Source of the DNA: Halofilum ochraceum
Lineage (GTDB): Bacteria; Pseudomonadota; Gammaproteobacteria; XJ16; Halofilaceae
Reading direction: 5' to 3'
DNA: 64,000 nt
Assembly (NCBI RefSeq): GCF_001614315.2
Contig: NZ_LVEG02000011.1
Location: 62,001 to 126,000, forward strand
A program made the translations under genes and the position numbers. Every line of letters starts with the position of its first letter. The first letter of the stretch is position 1. The notes under the pieces are model-generated. The model saw only the letters and a list, made by a program, of their open reading frames with translations. It was not told the DNA's origin and ran no database searches. Positions 37,554 to 47,545 of the stretch are shown here, piece by piece.

Positions 37554-38872
37554 TCCCCGCGCGCGCCGGCGCCGCGCAGGTGCTGGCGGGCATCGCGGAC
37601 GGCCGCTCACTGGACGCTGCGCTGGAACGGATCCGGCCGCGGGTCGAGGAGGGTGAGCGCGCGCTGCTGCAGGAACTGGCCTACGGGGCCGTCCGTTTCC
37701 GACTGCGTTTCGAACCCCTGTTGCGGGCGCGCCTGCGTCGGCCGTTCAAGCCGCGCGATCGTGACCTCGAGGCCCTGCTGCTGGCAGCCCTGTACGAAAT
37801 CGCCATGATGCGCACCCCTTCGCATGCCGCGGTCAATGGCGCGGTGGAGGCCGCTGGCGCCCTCGGCAAGGGGTGGGCGCGTGGCCTGATCAATGGCGTG
37901 CTGCGGGGTGTGCTCCGCGATCCCGATGCGTTGTCGGTGCCCGATGACCCGCGCGAAGCGCACGGCTGGCCCGAATGGCTGGCGGAGGAACTGGCGCATG
38001 ACTGGCCACGGGAGTGGCCCGACATCGCCGTCAGCGGCACCGCTCGCCCGCCCATGACCCTGCGCGTGAATCTCGCCCGGGTAACGCGTGATGCGTACAT
38101 CGAGCGTCTGCACACCGCCGGGATCGAGGCGCGACCGGGACGGGCCCCGGCCGCCTTGACGCTCGAATCGCCGGTCGCCGTCGAGCGCCTGCCCGGGTTT
38201 GCCGATGGGCTGGTCTCGGTCCAGGACGAAGCGGCCCAGTGGGCGACCCTGTTGCTCGCGGTGCCGCCGGGCGGGCGCGTGCTCGATGCCTGCGCCGCGC
38301 CCGGTGGCAAAACGGGCCATCTCGCCGAAATCCGGCCCGCGCCCGACCACATTGTCGCCGTCGAGTCTGATCCCGCGCGCACCGAGCGTCTGCAGGAGGG
38401 GCTCGCGCGGTTGTCCGCCGCCGCCGAGGTGATCGTTGCGGACGCCACCGAGACCGCCGCGTGGTGGGATGGTCGCCCCTTCGACCGGATCCTGCTCGAT
38501 GCGCCCTGCTCGGGGACCGGCGTAATCCGCCGCCACCCCGATATCAAACTCCTGCGCCGCTCGCGGGACATTGATGCCCTCGTACAGACCCAGGCGCGCC
38601 TGCTGGACGCGCTGTGGCCGCTGTTGGCCCCCGGCGGTATGCTGTTGTACGCGACTTGTTCCATCCTGCGGCGCGAAAACGCGCACCAGGTCGAGGCGTT
38701 TCTTCGGCGTCACGATGACGCCGTCCCGGTCGCCATCGATCCCGGCGCGGGGCGAGCGGATGGCCCGGGTCGACAGATCCTGCCGGGGGAGTCCGGGATG
38801 GATGGGTTCTTCTATGCGTGTCTGCAGGCGAGCGGGGCCGGTGGCGTAGCGAGCGGCGGCGCCGAACCATGA
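37532..38872 (+). CDS. rsmB: 16S rRNA (cytosine(967)-C(5))-methyltransferase
   Basis: A 446-residue RsmB/Sun protein. The N-terminal third is a NusB-like RNA-binding domain ([20 protein letters not shown]). The methyltransferase domain carries [18 protein letters not shown] (SAM motif), [19 protein letters not shown] (first catalytic cysteine, PCS) and [17 protein letters not shown] (second cysteine, TCS). It starts inside fmt and ends with a 4-base overlap (ATGA) with the DUF4390 gene. All genes from def to ntrX are tightly packed. Confidence 0.96.
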   Translation: MPARQRLIPARAGAAQVLAGIADGRSLDAALERIRPRVEEGERALLQELAYGAVRFRLRFEPLLRARLRRPFKPRDRDLEALLLAALYEIAMMRTPSHAAVNGAVEAAGALGKGWARGLINGVLRGVLRDPDALSVPDDPREAHGWPEWLAEELAHDWPREWPDIAVSGTARPPMTLRVNLARVTRDAYIERLHTAGIEARPGRAPAALTLESPVAVERLPGFADGLVSVQDEAAQWATLLLAVPPGGRVLDACAAPGGKTGHLAEIRPAPDHIVAVESDPARTERLQEGLARLSAAAEVIVADATETAAWWDGRPFDRILLDAPCSGTGVIRRHPDIKLLRRSRDIDALVQTQARLLDALWPLLAPGGMLLYATCSILRRENAHQVEAFLRRHDDAVPVAIDPGAGRADGPGRQILPGESGMDGFFYACLQASGAGGVASGGAEP

Positions 38873-39444
38873 GTGCATCCCGACGTCTGCTGTCGTATGT
38901 CGCCCTGCTGGCCGCCGTGGCCGGAACGCAGCTGACGTCTGCCCGGGCGGCGGAGGGCGACATCAGTCGCCCCAGCGCGAGCGTTCGTGTCGTCGATGGT
39001 GTCTATCTGCTCGATTCCGTGGCCCGGATCCAGCTCACGGAGCCCGTCGTGACCGCACTCCACAGCGGGGTGGCGCTGACCTTTGCCTGGGAGGTCGAGA
39101 TCGGGCGTGAGCGCGCGTGGTGGTGGCCGGAGGCCGAGGTCGCCTACGTCACGCAGCGCTACCGGCTCGAATATCACGCCCTGAGTCTGCAGTACCTGGT
39201 CACCAATCTGAATACCGGCGAGCGGCGCAGCTTTACGCGCCTGCCCACCGCGCTCGACTTCATCGGCCAGTTGATCGGCTTCCCGATCGTGGACCGTGTC
39301 CTGCTCGACGATCCGGGCCGGTACACCGGGTATGTGCGCCTGCGACTCGAGCACAATACCCTCCCGTTGCCGCTGCGGCCGGCCGCCCTGTTCTCGGCCG
39401 CCTGGTATCTGGAGACGGACTGGCGCGAATGGTCATTCGAGTAA
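38869..39444 (+). CDS. DUF4390 exported protein
   Basis: A 191-residue protein of the DUF4390 family. A signal peptide is visible (RRLLSYVALLAAVAGTQLTS, cleavage near ARA). The mature part has FAWEVEIGRERAWWWPEAEVA and YRLEYHALSLQYLVTNLNTG, then ALFSAAWYLETDWREWSFE. Members are found almost only next to ntrY-ntrX, as here, which suggests a role in envelope sensing by NtrY. That link is inference. It overlaps rsmB by 4 bases and ntrY by 16 bases. Confidence 0.88.
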   Translation: MSASRRLLSYVALLAAVAGTQLTSARAAEGDISRPSASVRVVDGVYLLDSVARIQLTEPVVTALHSGVALTFAWEVEIGRERAWWWPEAEVAYVTQRYRLEYHALSLQYLVTNLNTGERRSFTRLPTALDFIGQLIGFPIVDRVLLDDPGRYTGYVRLRLEHNTLPLPLRPAALFSAAWYLETDWREWSFE

Positions 39445-41633
39445 TCCAGCGGCTGGCGACCGGGTTCTGGCCGATGGTCGGCCTCTTCGTCCTGCTGCTG
39501 CTGTCACTGTATGTCCTCGGCAACTTCGCCCAGAGCTATGAGCGCTTCGGCCGCTTTTATGTCCTGATCCTGTTCATCAACATTGTCGGGCTCGCGTTCA
39601 TCGGTCTGCTGGTCGGCGTCAATATCTGGAACCTGACCCGCCAGTTCCGTGAGCGTGCCGCCGGGGCGCGCCTGACCGGCAAGCTGGTGACCATGTTCAT
39701 CGTGCTGACGCTGGTGCCCGTCACGATCGTTTTCTCGTTCTCCCTGAAGTTCATCAATTCCGGGATCGACTCCTGGTTCGATGTCGAGGTCGAGCGCGCT
39801 CTGGACGACGCGTTGACGCTCTCCAAGGAATCGCTCGGTCTGCAGATGCGCACGCTGCAGCGCGTCACCGAGCAGATGGCGGGGCGGCTGGATGACGTAA
39901 CGAATGAACAGACCGTGCCGCTGCTGTCGAATATCCAGGCCGGGTCCACCGCGAATCAATTGACCCTGCTCTCCGACGGCAACCGCGTGATCGCGACCAG
40001 CAGCGATGACATGGCCCAGGTCGTGCCGGTGCGTCCGACGCCGGATATCCTTGCCCAGCTGCGCCAGAACCAGCCGTATATCGGTCTCGATCCGGTGCGC
40101 GGCGCGGGGCTGCATGTGCGGGTGGTGGTGCCGGTGGCGGCCGGCAGCCCCGGTGGCGACCCGCGCGTGCTGCAGGCGCTGTATCCGGTCCCCGACGAGA
40201 TCGATGCACTGGCGGAAAACGTCCAGGCCGCCGTCGGCAAATACCGCCAGCTGACCTATCTCCGCGAGCCGCTGAAGACGAGCTACATCGGGACCCTGAC
40301 CCTGGCGCTGGGGCTCTCCGTGCTCACGGCGATCTGGGCCGCCTTCTATTCCGCGCGCCGGCTCATGCTGCCGATCCATAATCTGGGCGAAGGCACCCGC
40401 GCAGTGGCCCAGGGCAACTACGCCACGCGCCTGCCGCCATCGGGCCGTGACGAACTCGGCTTTCTCGTCGAATCGTTCAATGAAATGACGCGGCGGCTCT
40501 CGGACGCCCGCGACCAGACCCGTCTCAGCCGCCTCGAGGTGGAAAGCCAGCGTGCGTACCTCGAGGCCGTGCTCGAACGGATCTCCACCGGCGTGCTGAC
40601 CCTTGATGCCGAGGGCGCGCTACGGACCGCAAACGCGGCCTCGACACGGATCCTGGGTGTCGATCTCGCGCCCCTGTCGGGGCAACCGCTGAGCGGGCTG
40701 GCGGCCGAGCACGCCGCGCTCGGGCAATTCCTGAACGTCGTCATGCCGCACGTTGAGCGGGGCGGCGGCGAGTGGCGCGAGGAGTTCGAGCTGCCGGGCC
40801 AGCGGGGGCGCAAGATCATCGTCTGCCGCGGCACCCGGCTGCCGGACCAGCAGGACCTGGCGGGCGGCTGGGTGGTGGTGTTCGATGACATCACCGCGCT
40901 GGTCCAGGCCCAGCGCGAGGCCGCCTGGAGCGAGGTCGCGCGGCGCCTGGCGCATGAGATCAAGAACCCCCTCACGCCGATCCAGCTGTCGGCCGAACGC
41001 CTGCGCCATCGATTCCTCTCTACCCTGCCGCAGGAAGATGCCGAGCTCCTCGACCGTTCCACATGGACCATCGTGCAGCAGGTCGAGGCGCTCAAGGCCA
41101 TGGTCCGCGCCTTCGCGGATTATGCGTCCACACCGGCGGCGGACTTCACGGTCGTCGACCTGAATGAGCTGGTGCGCGAGGTGGTGGACCTCTATGACAC
41201 CGGGGATGGGGCCCGTGTCATGCTGTCCGTGGACGACCCGTTGCCGCCGATCGATGCGGATCGATCGCGCCTGCGTCAGGTGCTCCATAATCTCATCAAG
41301 AACGCACTCGAGGCGCAGAGTGCTGCCGAATCGACGGGCCCGGTCACCGTGGCGACGCGGCTTCTGCCGGCGGACGGACACGACGGTCCGGCCATCGAAC
41401 TGCGGGTCAGCGATACCGGGCAGGGCATCCCCGCCCAGATGATCACTCGTCTGTTCGAGCCGTACATGACCGGCAAATCACGCGGCAGCGGTCTGGGGCT
41501 GTCGATCGTGCGCCGCATCGTCGAGGAACACGGTGGGTCGATCGAGGCCGAGAACCGACCGGAGGGCGGGGCATCGATCCGTATCCGGTTGCCCGCCCGA
41601 GTCGCGCACACCGCCGATGGAGCGATCGTATGA
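39429..41633 (+). CDS. ntrY: NtrY-family membrane sensor histidine kinase
   Basis: A 734-residue kinase. Three or four membrane segments lie in the N-terminal part (WPMVGLFVLLLLSLYVLG, VLILFINIVGLAFIGLLVG, KLVTMFIVLTLVPVTIVFS and, after a periplasmic region, TLTLALGLSVLTAIWAAF). A HAMP domain (RRLMLPIHNLGEGTRAVAQG) and a PAS domain follow. The H box is RRLAHEIKNPLTPIQLSAER. The ATPase domain has NLIKNALEA, DTGQGIP and GSGLGLSIV. It phosphorylates NtrX, encoded directly downstream with a 4-base overlap. The stimulus is unknown; DUF4390 upstream may contribute. Confidence 0.94.
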   Translation: MVIRVIQRLATGFWPMVGLFVLLLLSLYVLGNFAQSYERFGRFYVLILFINIVGLAFIGLLVGVNIWNLTRQFRERAAGARLTGKLVTMFIVLTLVPVTIVFSFSLKFINSGIDSWFDVEVERALDDALTLSKESLGLQMRTLQRVTEQMAGRLDDVTNEQTVPLLSNIQAGSTANQLTLLSDGNRVIATSSDDMAQVVPVRPTPDILAQLRQNQPYIGLDPVRGAGLHVRVVVPVAAGSPGGDPRVLQALYPVPDEIDALAENVQAAVGKYRQLTYLREPLKTSYIGTLTLALGLSVLTAIWAAFYSARRLMLPIHNLGEGTRAVAQGNYATRLPPSGRDELGFLVESFNEMTRRLSDARDQTRLSRLEVESQRAYLEAVLERISTGVLTLDAEGALRTANAASTRILGVDLAPLSGQPLSGLAAEHAALGQFLNVVMPHVERGGGEWREEFELPGQRGRKIIVCRGTRLPDQQDLAGGWVVVFDDITALVQAQREAAWSEVARRLAHEIKNPLTPIQLSAERLRHRFLSTLPQEDAELLDRSTWTIVQQVEALKAMVRAFADYASTPAADFTVVDLNELVREVVDLYDTGDGARVMLSVDDPLPPIDADRSRLRQVLHNLIKNALEAQSAAESTGPVTVATRLLPADGHDGPAIELRVSDTGQGIPAQMITRLFEPYMTGKSRGSGLGLSIVRRIVEEHGGSIEAENRPEGGASIRIRLPARVAHTADGAIV

Positions 41634-42955
41634 GCCCTGCACGCGTCCTCGTTGTCGATGACGAACCGGACATCCGCGATCTGCTGCGCGAGATCCTCGA
41701 GGATGAAGGCTACACGGTCACCGTGGCCGGGGACGCGGAGCACGCGCGGATCGCACGCCGGGAGGATCATCCTGATATCGCCCTGCTCGACATCTGGATG
41801 CCCGATGTCGACGGCATCACGTTGCTGAACGAGTGGCACGGCGGGGAGGCGCCCGGATTCCCGGTCATCATGATGTCCGGTCACGGGACCATAGAGACGG
41901 CCGTCGAGGCGACTCGCCTCGGGGCATTCGACTTCGTCGAGAAGCCGCTCTCACTGGCCAAGCTGCTGGTCACGGTTCGCAACGCCCTCGGGAGCGTGAG
42001 TGCGCGCGGGGGCGATGGTGGACGCGCTCCGCTCGCGCCGCGCCGCGACCTGATCGGCACGAGCCGGAGCGTCGTCGACCTGCGCGATCGGATCGCGCGG
42101 CTGGCACACGGTTCCACGCCGGTGCTCGTGCGCGGCGAGCCCGGCACCGGGAAACGCACGGCCGCCGCACTCCTGCATGAGCAGGGGGAGCGGGCGCGGC
42201 AGCCCCGGATCGAACTCGACCTGGGGGCCGTCGGCAGTGCGGCGGCGGTCGACGCGCTGTTCGGCGACAACGGTGCATGGCAGCGCGCCGCGGGCGGCAC
42301 GCTGGTGATCAATGATCTGGCCGAGCTCCCGCTGGCGGGTCAGGCGGCCCTGTTCGAGCGGCTTGAACCGGGTGGCGGGGCGGGAGCGCCGCGCCTCGTG
42401 GCCCTGACGGCCGAGGATCTGCCGACGCTGGTCGATGCGGGGCGTTTCCGGGCGGATCTCTACCACAGCTTGAATGCGACCGTGGTCCACGTGCCGGCGC
42501 TGCGTGATCACGCCGAGGATCTGCCGGAACTGCTCAGTCATTTCGTCGACCGGATGGTCGCCCGCGACGGTCTCGTCTACCGCCGCTTCACCGTCGCCGC
42601 CCAGAACCGGCTGCGTCACTACGACTGGCCGGGCAACGTCGCTGAACTCGCCAGCCTGGTCCGGCACCTGCTCACCCGCGGCGAGAGCACCGATATCGAT
42701 ACCAAGGCCGTCGACGAAGCCCTTGCTGAACTGCGCCCGCGCGTGGGCGTCGCCGCGACGACCATGCCGCTGCCCCTGGATCTGCCCCTGCGCGAGGCGC
42801 GTGAACAGTTCGAGCGCGCCTACCTCCAGCATCAGCTCCGCGCCGTCGGCGGACGCATCGGGGAACTCGCCCAGCGCGTCGGCATGGAACGCACCCATCT
42901 CTACCGCAAGCTCAAGAGCCTGGGTATCGAGTACGGGGCCAGGGACAAGAGCTAG
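41630..42955 (+). CDS. ntrX: NtrX-family response regulator with degenerate AAA+ domain
   Basis: A 441-residue regulator. The receiver domain (1-120) is intact with phospho-acceptor Asp54 (LLDIWMPD) and Lys105. The AAA+ domain (about 140-360) keeps Walker A (GEPGTGKR, 169-176), but the GAFTGA loop is missing, Walker B reads TLVIND instead of TLFLDE, and the arginine-finger region reads FRADLYHSLN with Ser where PspF Arg168 lies. The C-terminal Fis-type helix-turn-helix (GRIGELAQRVGMERTHLYRKLKSLGI) is intact. It probably binds DNA without driving sigma-54 RNA polymerase. Confidence 0.93.
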   Translation: MSPARVLVVDDEPDIRDLLREILEDEGYTVTVAGDAEHARIARREDHPDIALLDIWMPDVDGITLLNEWHGGEAPGFPVIMMSGHGTIETAVEATRLGAFDFVEKPLSLAKLLVTVRNALGSVSARGGDGGRAPLAPRRDLIGTSRSVVDLRDRIARLAHGSTPVLVRGEPGTGKRTAAALLHEQGERARQPRIELDLGAVGSAAAVDALFGDNGAWQRAAGGTLVINDLAELPLAGQAALFERLEPGGGAGAPRLVALTAEDLPTLVDAGRFRADLYHSLNATVVHVPALRDHAEDLPELLSHFVDRMVARDGLVYRRFTVAAQNRLRHYDWPGNVAELASLVRHLLTRGESTDIDTKAVDEALAELRPRVGVAATTMPLPLDLPLREAREQFERAYLQHQLRAVGGRIGELAQRVGMERTHLYRKLKSLGIEYGARDKS

Positions 42956-43038
42956 ACTCCGGGTGGTTTCGGGCGCTGTCCGTTTTTCTCGCAGAGGCGC
43001 GGAGTTCGCGAAGAGCGCGGAGAAAGTCAAAAGCGGTA

Positions 43039-43297
43039 TCTCGCCAAGACGCGGAGCGCGCCAAGAAAAGCGAGATAAAAAAACACGGGCGTCGACGGTT
43101 ACGCCTCGCGTACGTCTCGTGCCGCGGACGAGTATTCAGCGTCCGATAATCATCGGTTGTTGCCGCGCCTCTGCGGTAGAAACCAACGGCGCCGAGAGCG
43201 CTACGGGTATTGAAACCGGCTGGCTCCCTTCGGCCGCAAACTGGCCGACGTCACTCTCAATCTCGCCTTTCTTGGCGTGCTCCGCGTCTTGGCGAGA
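43039..43297. repeat. Inverted repeat island between ntrX and trkA
   Basis: Arms of 37 bp (43039-43075 and 43261-43297) differ at only two positions; words TCTCGCCAAGACGCGGAGC and its inverse. Another partial copy of the same family (TTCTCGCAGAGGCGCGGAG) precedes the left arm at about 42986. The 185-bp centre has no gene. A TACAAT -10-like box for trkA lies outside the island at 43376. Confidence 0.85.
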
Positions 43298-43426
43298 AAC
43301 CGGTTTTGACTCCCGCCGCACCCCGGCGCGACTTTCATTCCGACCACTGGTAACGTCGCAGCGGCCACAAACAGGTACAATCCCGCGCCATCCGCGGCGG
43401 CGGCGATCGGAATCCAGGCGGTAGCC

Positions 43427-44800
43427 ATGAAGATCATCATCCTCGGTGCAGGTCAGGTAGGGGCCTCGGTCGCCCACAACCTCGCCAGTGAGGACAACGA
43501 CATCACGCTGGTGGATATCAATCCCCAGATCCTGCAGGGGCTGCAGGACAAGCTCGATCTGCGCACGGTGACCGGGGTCGCCTCGCACCCGGGGGTGCTG
43601 CGCCAGGCGGGTGCGGACGATGCCGACCTGATCCTCGCCGTGACCAACAGCGACGAGGTCAACATGATCGCCTGTCAGGTCGCGTATACGCTGTTCCATA
43701 CGCCGACCAAGATCGCCCGTCTGCGCAGTGCCGAGTACCAGGTGGAGCCCAAACTGTTCGCCCAGGAGGCGATCCCGATCGACGTGCGCATCACGCCGGA
43801 ACTGCTGGTCACCAACTATGTCCGGCGCCTGATCGAATACCCCGGGGCCCTGCAGGTTCTTGATTTCGCCGAAGGGGCCGTGCGGCTTGTCGGCGTGAAG
43901 GCGTTCTACGGCGGGCCGCTGGTCGGCCACGAACTGCGCACGCTGAAAGAGCACATGCCCAACGTGGACAATCGCGTCGCGGCGATCTATCGGCAGGGCC
44001 GGGCCATCATCCCGACCGGCGATACCGTGATCGAAGCCGACGACGAGGTGTTCTTCGTCGCGGCGCGCAAGAATATCCGCGCGGTCATGTCGGAACTGCG
44101 CCGCCTCGACAAACCGGTCAAACGGGTCATGCTGGCCGGCGGCGGCAATATCGGCCGCAATCTGGCCGAGCGCCTGGAAAAGGAGTTCCGGGTCAAGCTG
44201 ATCGAGTCGAACCCCGATCGGGCCCGCCACCTGGCGGAAAACCTGGAGCGCACGATCGTCCTGCACGGCGATGCGGCCGACCGTGAACTGCTGCTGGAGG
44301 AAAACGTCGATGACATGGACGTGTACTGCGCGCTGACCAACGACGACGAGGCCAATATCCTCTCGGCGATGCTGGCGAAGCGCATGGGCGCGACCAAGGT
44401 CATGGCCCTGATCAACCGCCCGGCCTACGTCGATCTGGTCGAGTCCGGCATCATCGATATCGCGATCTCGCCACAGCAGGTGACGATCGGTTCGCTGCTG
44501 GCCCATGTCCGCCGCGGCGATGTCGTGGCCGTGCACTCGCTGCGGCGGGGTGCCGCCGAGGCCATCGAGGCGATCGCGCATGGCGACCGCCATACCTCGA
44601 AGGTCGTCGGCCGGCGCATCTGCGAGGTGCCGTTGCCGAAGGGTGCCACCATCGGTGCGCTGGTGCGGGGTAACGAAGTCATCATCGCGCACGACGACGT
44701 CATCATCCACACCGAGGATCACGTGATTCTGTTCCTGATCGACAAGACCCGCATCCCGGATGTGGAACGTCTGTTCCAGGTCAGCGTGACGTTCGTCTGA
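43427..44800 (+). CDS. trkA: Trk potassium uptake regulatory protein TrkA
   Basis: A 457-residue peripheral membrane protein with two RCK units. Each has a Rossmann NAD(H)-binding start ([18 protein letters not shown] at residue 1; [19 protein letters not shown] near 228) and a TrkA-C domain ([13 protein letters not shown]...; [17 protein letters not shown]...). It gates the TrkH channel and links potassium uptake to the NADH/ATP state. trkH follows after 15 bases. The start has a GGCGGTAG-type site. Confidence 0.97.
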   Translation: MKIIILGAGQVGASVAHNLASEDNDITLVDINPQILQGLQDKLDLRTVTGVASHPGVLRQAGADDADLILAVTNSDEVNMIACQVAYTLFHTPTKIARLRSAEYQVEPKLFAQEAIPIDVRITPELLVTNYVRRLIEYPGALQVLDFAEGAVRLVGVKAFYGGPLVGHELRTLKEHMPNVDNRVAAIYRQGRAIIPTGDTVIEADDEVFFVAARKNIRAVMSELRRLDKPVKRVMLAGGGNIGRNLAERLEKEFRVKLIESNPDRARHLAENLERTIVLHGDAADRELLLEENVDDMDVYCALTNDDEANILSAMLAKRMGATKVMALINRPAYVDLVESGIIDIAISPQQVTIGSLLAHVRRGDVVAVHSLRRGAAEAIEAIAHGDRHTSKVVGRRICEVPLPKGATIGALVRGNEVIIAHDDVIIHTEDHVILFLIDKTRIPDVERLFQVSVTFV

Positions 44801-44815
44801 CTCCGGTCCGCACCG

Positions 44816-46267
44816 ATGCATTTTGCCGTCGTCCAGAAAATCCTTGGTGGTCTGCTGATCCTGTTCAGTATCACCATGCTGCCGCCGGTGCTGGTGGCAC
44901 TCATCGACGGCGACGGTTCGTGGCTGCCGTTCCTGCAGTCGTTCGGGATCATTCTCCTGCTCGGTCTCGCCGTCTGGTTGCCGGCGTCGCGGGCGCGGCA
45001 GGGGCTGCGTCTGCGCGAAGGGTTCATCGTGGTGGCGCTGTTCTGGACCGCGCTCGGTCTGGCGGGGTCATTCCCGCTGATCCTGTCGACGGCGACCGAC
45101 CTTTCGGTCACGGACGCCGCGTTCGAGGCGATATCCGGACTCACGACCACCGGGTCGACCGTGATCGTCGGTCTCGACAACCTGCCGCGCTCGATCCTGT
45201 TCTATCGCCAGCAACTGCAGTGGCTCGGGGGCATGGGCATCATCGTGCTCGCGGTCGCCATCCTGCCGATGCTCGGCATCGGCGGTATGCAGCTGTACCG
45301 GGCCGAGATGCCGGGGCCCGTGAAGGACAACAAGCTGACGCCGCGGATCGCCGAGACCGCCAAGGCCCTCTGGGTCATCTATGTCGGTCTGACCGGGCTC
45401 TGCGCGATCGCCTACTGGCTCGCGGGCATGACGCCGTTCGATGCGCTCGGGCACAGTTTTTCGACCGTCGCGATCGGGGGATTCTCGACGTACGACGCGA
45501 GTATGGGGCACTTCGACAGCGCCCTGATCGAGATGATCGCGGTCGTGTTCATGGTGCTGGGCGGGACCAACTTCGCGCTCCACTTCGCTGCGATGCGCCG
45601 CCGCAGTCTGAAGCCCTATGCGCTGGACCCGGAGTTCCGCACGTACCTCAGGCTGCTGATCGTCGTGGCGGTGATCACGGTCGGTTACCTGACGATCGAG
45701 AATACCTTCGACACCTTCCCCGAGACCCTGCACCACGGGATCTTCCAGGTCGTGTCGATCGCGACGACGACCGGTTTCACCTCCGCTTCGTTCGCCGACT
45801 GGCCGGATTTCCTGCCCGTACTCCTGATCTTCGCCAGCTTTATCGGTGCCTGCGCCAGTTCGACCGGCGGCGGCCTCAAGGTCATCCGGGTGCTGCTGCT
45901 GTTCAAACAGGGCCGGCGCGAATTGACCCGCCTGGTGCATCCGCGCGCGCGGGTGGCCGTGAAGATCGGCAACAAGGCACTCGACGACCAGCTCGTCCAG
46001 GGCGTGTGGGGATTCTTCGCCACCTATATCCTTTGTTTCGCGGTCGGCATGCTGTTGCTGATGGCGGCGGGCCACGGTCAGGTGACCGCGTTCTCGGCGA
46101 TGGCCGCGACGCTCAACAACCTGGGGCCGGGCCTTGGAGAGGTCGCCTCCAACTTCCGTTCCCTGGACGCGTTTTCCAAGTGGGTGCTGTGCGCGGCGAT
46201 GCTGCTCGGGCGGCTGGAGATCTTCACCTTCCTGGTGCTGTTGACCCCGGACTTCTGGCGCCGGTGA
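44816..46267 (+). CDS. trkH: Trk potassium uptake channel protein TrkH
   Basis: A 483-residue polytopic membrane protein with four pore-loop repeats. Filter-like segments include [54 protein letters not shown] and [17 protein letters not shown]. The helices around them are strongly hydrophobic. It imports K+ with TrkA as regulatory subunit. trkA-trkH after ntrY-ntrX is a conserved gammaproteobacterial order. Confidence 0.96.
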   Translation: MHFAVVQKILGGLLILFSITMLPPVLVALIDGDGSWLPFLQSFGIILLLGLAVWLPASRARQGLRLREGFIVVALFWTALGLAGSFPLILSTATDLSVTDAAFEAISGLTTTGSTVIVGLDNLPRSILFYRQQLQWLGGMGIIVLAVAILPMLGIGGMQLYRAEMPGPVKDNKLTPRIAETAKALWVIYVGLTGLCAIAYWLAGMTPFDALGHSFSTVAIGGFSTYDASMGHFDSALIEMIAVVFMVLGGTNFALHFAAMRRRSLKPYALDPEFRTYLRLLIVVAVITVGYLTIENTFDTFPETLHHGIFQVVSIATTTGFTSASFADWPDFLPVLLIFASFIGACASSTGGGLKVIRVLLLFKQGRRELTRLVHPRARVAVKIGNKALDDQLVQGVWGFFATYILCFAVGMLLLMAAGHGQVTAFSAMAATLNNLGPGLGEVASNFRSLDAFSKWVLCAAMLLGRLEIFTFLVLLTPDFWRR

Positions 46268-46307
46268 GCAGCGTGGGCCGGGAATCCAGTGGTGGCGGGG
46301 CGCGGCC

Positions 46308-47228
46308 GTGAGTGGCGCGCGACCGATCGAGGGGATGCCGTCGGCGCTCCCGGGAGTGGCCTATGCGCTCGGGTCGTTCGGCCTCTGGGGCCTGTTCCCG
46401 CTGTATTTCAAGGCGGTCTCTTCGGTGCCGGCGCCGGAGGTGCTCGCGCACCGGGTCGTCTGGTCGGTGGTCTTCGTCGGGGTGCTGCTGTTGCTGGTAC
46501 GGCAATGGGGCACGGTCGGTGCGATCCTCGCCGACCGCCGCCGACGCTACCGCCTCATCGCCTCTTCGCTGCTGATCTCGGCGAACTGGCTGATCTTTAT
46601 CTGGGCCGTCGCTCACGATCGCGTGCTGGAGGCGAGCCTCGGGTACTTCATCACGCCCCTGGTCAGCGTATTGCTCGGCCGGGTGGTACTGGGCGAGCGC
46701 CTCTTTCGCGTGCAGTGGCTGGCGGTTGGCCTTGCCGCCGTCGGCGTAACCTGGATGCTGGTGGGCGTCGGGGTGGTCCCCTGGGTCGCGCTGGGGCTGG
46801 CGGCGACGTTCGGCAGCTATGGTCTGGTCCGCAAGCTCGCGGACGTGCCGGCGATCCCGGGCCTGTTCGTCGAGACGCTGATCGTCGGGCCGCCGGCGCT
46901 TGCCTACCTGCTGTGGCTGGGTCTGGAGGGCGCCGGCGAGTTCGGTGCCCGAGGTGTCGGCTTCGATGGGCTCCTGATCGCCGCCGGGCTTGTGACGGCG
47001 ACCCCGCTGATCCTGTTCGCGCAGGCGACGCGCCGGCTGCGCCTCGCATCGGTCGGGTTGTTCCAGTACATCGTCCCGACCATGCAGATGCTGCTGGCCG
47101 TGTTCGCCTTCGGCGAGGTCTTTACGCCGCAGCACGCGATTACGTTCGGTTGCATCTGGATCGGTCTCGCGTTGTATTCGGCGAGTGCGTTCGGTGGCCG
47201 CGAGCGCGCACGAGGAGTCGTACGATGA
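46308..47228 (+). CDS. rarD: EamA-family transporter RarD
   Basis: A 306-residue inner membrane protein with about ten helices. GVAYALGSFGLWGLFPLYFKAV is the RarD N-terminal signature, EVLAHRVVWSVVF follows, and SLGYFITPLVSVLLGRVVLGERL and SVGLFQYIVPTMQMLLAVF are typical. RarD was named for chloramphenicol sensitivity in Pseudomonas; the natural substrate is unknown. The start could be GTG at 46308 or ATG at 46335. It overlaps the TPR gene by 4 bases. Confidence 0.92.
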   Translation: MSGARPIEGMPSALPGVAYALGSFGLWGLFPLYFKAVSSVPAPEVLAHRVVWSVVFVGVLLLLVRQWGTVGAILADRRRRYRLIASSLLISANWLIFIWAVAHDRVLEASLGYFITPLVSVLLGRVVLGERLFRVQWLAVGLAAVGVTWMLVGVGVVPWVALGLAATFGSYGLVRKLADVPAIPGLFVETLIVGPPALAYLLWLGLEGAGEFGARGVGFDGLLIAAGLVTATPLILFAQATRRLRLASVGLFQYIVPTMQMLLAVFAFGEVFTPQHAITFGCIWIGLALYSASAFGGRERARGVVR

Positions 47229-47545
47229 GTCGAATCGAACAGTTCGAGAAAATGCTGGCGGGTGGCCAGGACGGCGCCTTGTTACGGTTTTCGCTGGGGA
47301 ACGAATACCTGGCGGCGGACGATCCGGCGCGGGCGGCGGAGCATCTGCGCGCGGCGGTCAACCATGATCCGGACTACTCGGCCGCCTGGAAAGCGCTCGG
47401 CACGGCACTGGATCGTGCCGGTGACAGCGCGGCGGCGATGGCGGCCTGGCGGGACGGCGTCGAGGCCGCCGAGCGGCGCGGCGACAAACAGGCGGCCAAA
47501 GAGATGCGTGTTTTCCACCGGCGGCTGGAAAAACGCGGGCAATGA
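47225..47545 (+). CDS. Small tetratricopeptide-repeat protein
   Basis: A 106-residue cytosolic protein with about two TPR units: LLRFSLGNEYLAADDPARAAEHLRAAVNHDP and YSAAWKALGTALDRAGDSAAAMAAWRDGVEAAE. The family is common in gammaproteobacteria and has no assigned function; TPRs usually bind proteins. It is coupled by 4-base overlaps to rarD before it and the acyltransferase gene after it. The C-terminus (KQAAKEMRVFHRRLEKR) is basic. Confidence 0.85.
   Translation: MSRIEQFEKMLAGGQDGALLRFSLGNEYLAADDPARAAEHLRAAVNHDPDYSAAWKALGTALDRAGDSAAAMAAWRDGVEAAERRGDKQAAKEMRVFHRRLEKRGQ

Noticed and set aside
39117-39428. Upstream extension of ntrY
   Set aside because: This part is a shadow of the DUF4390 gene in another frame; the membrane helix start at 39429 fits NtrY.
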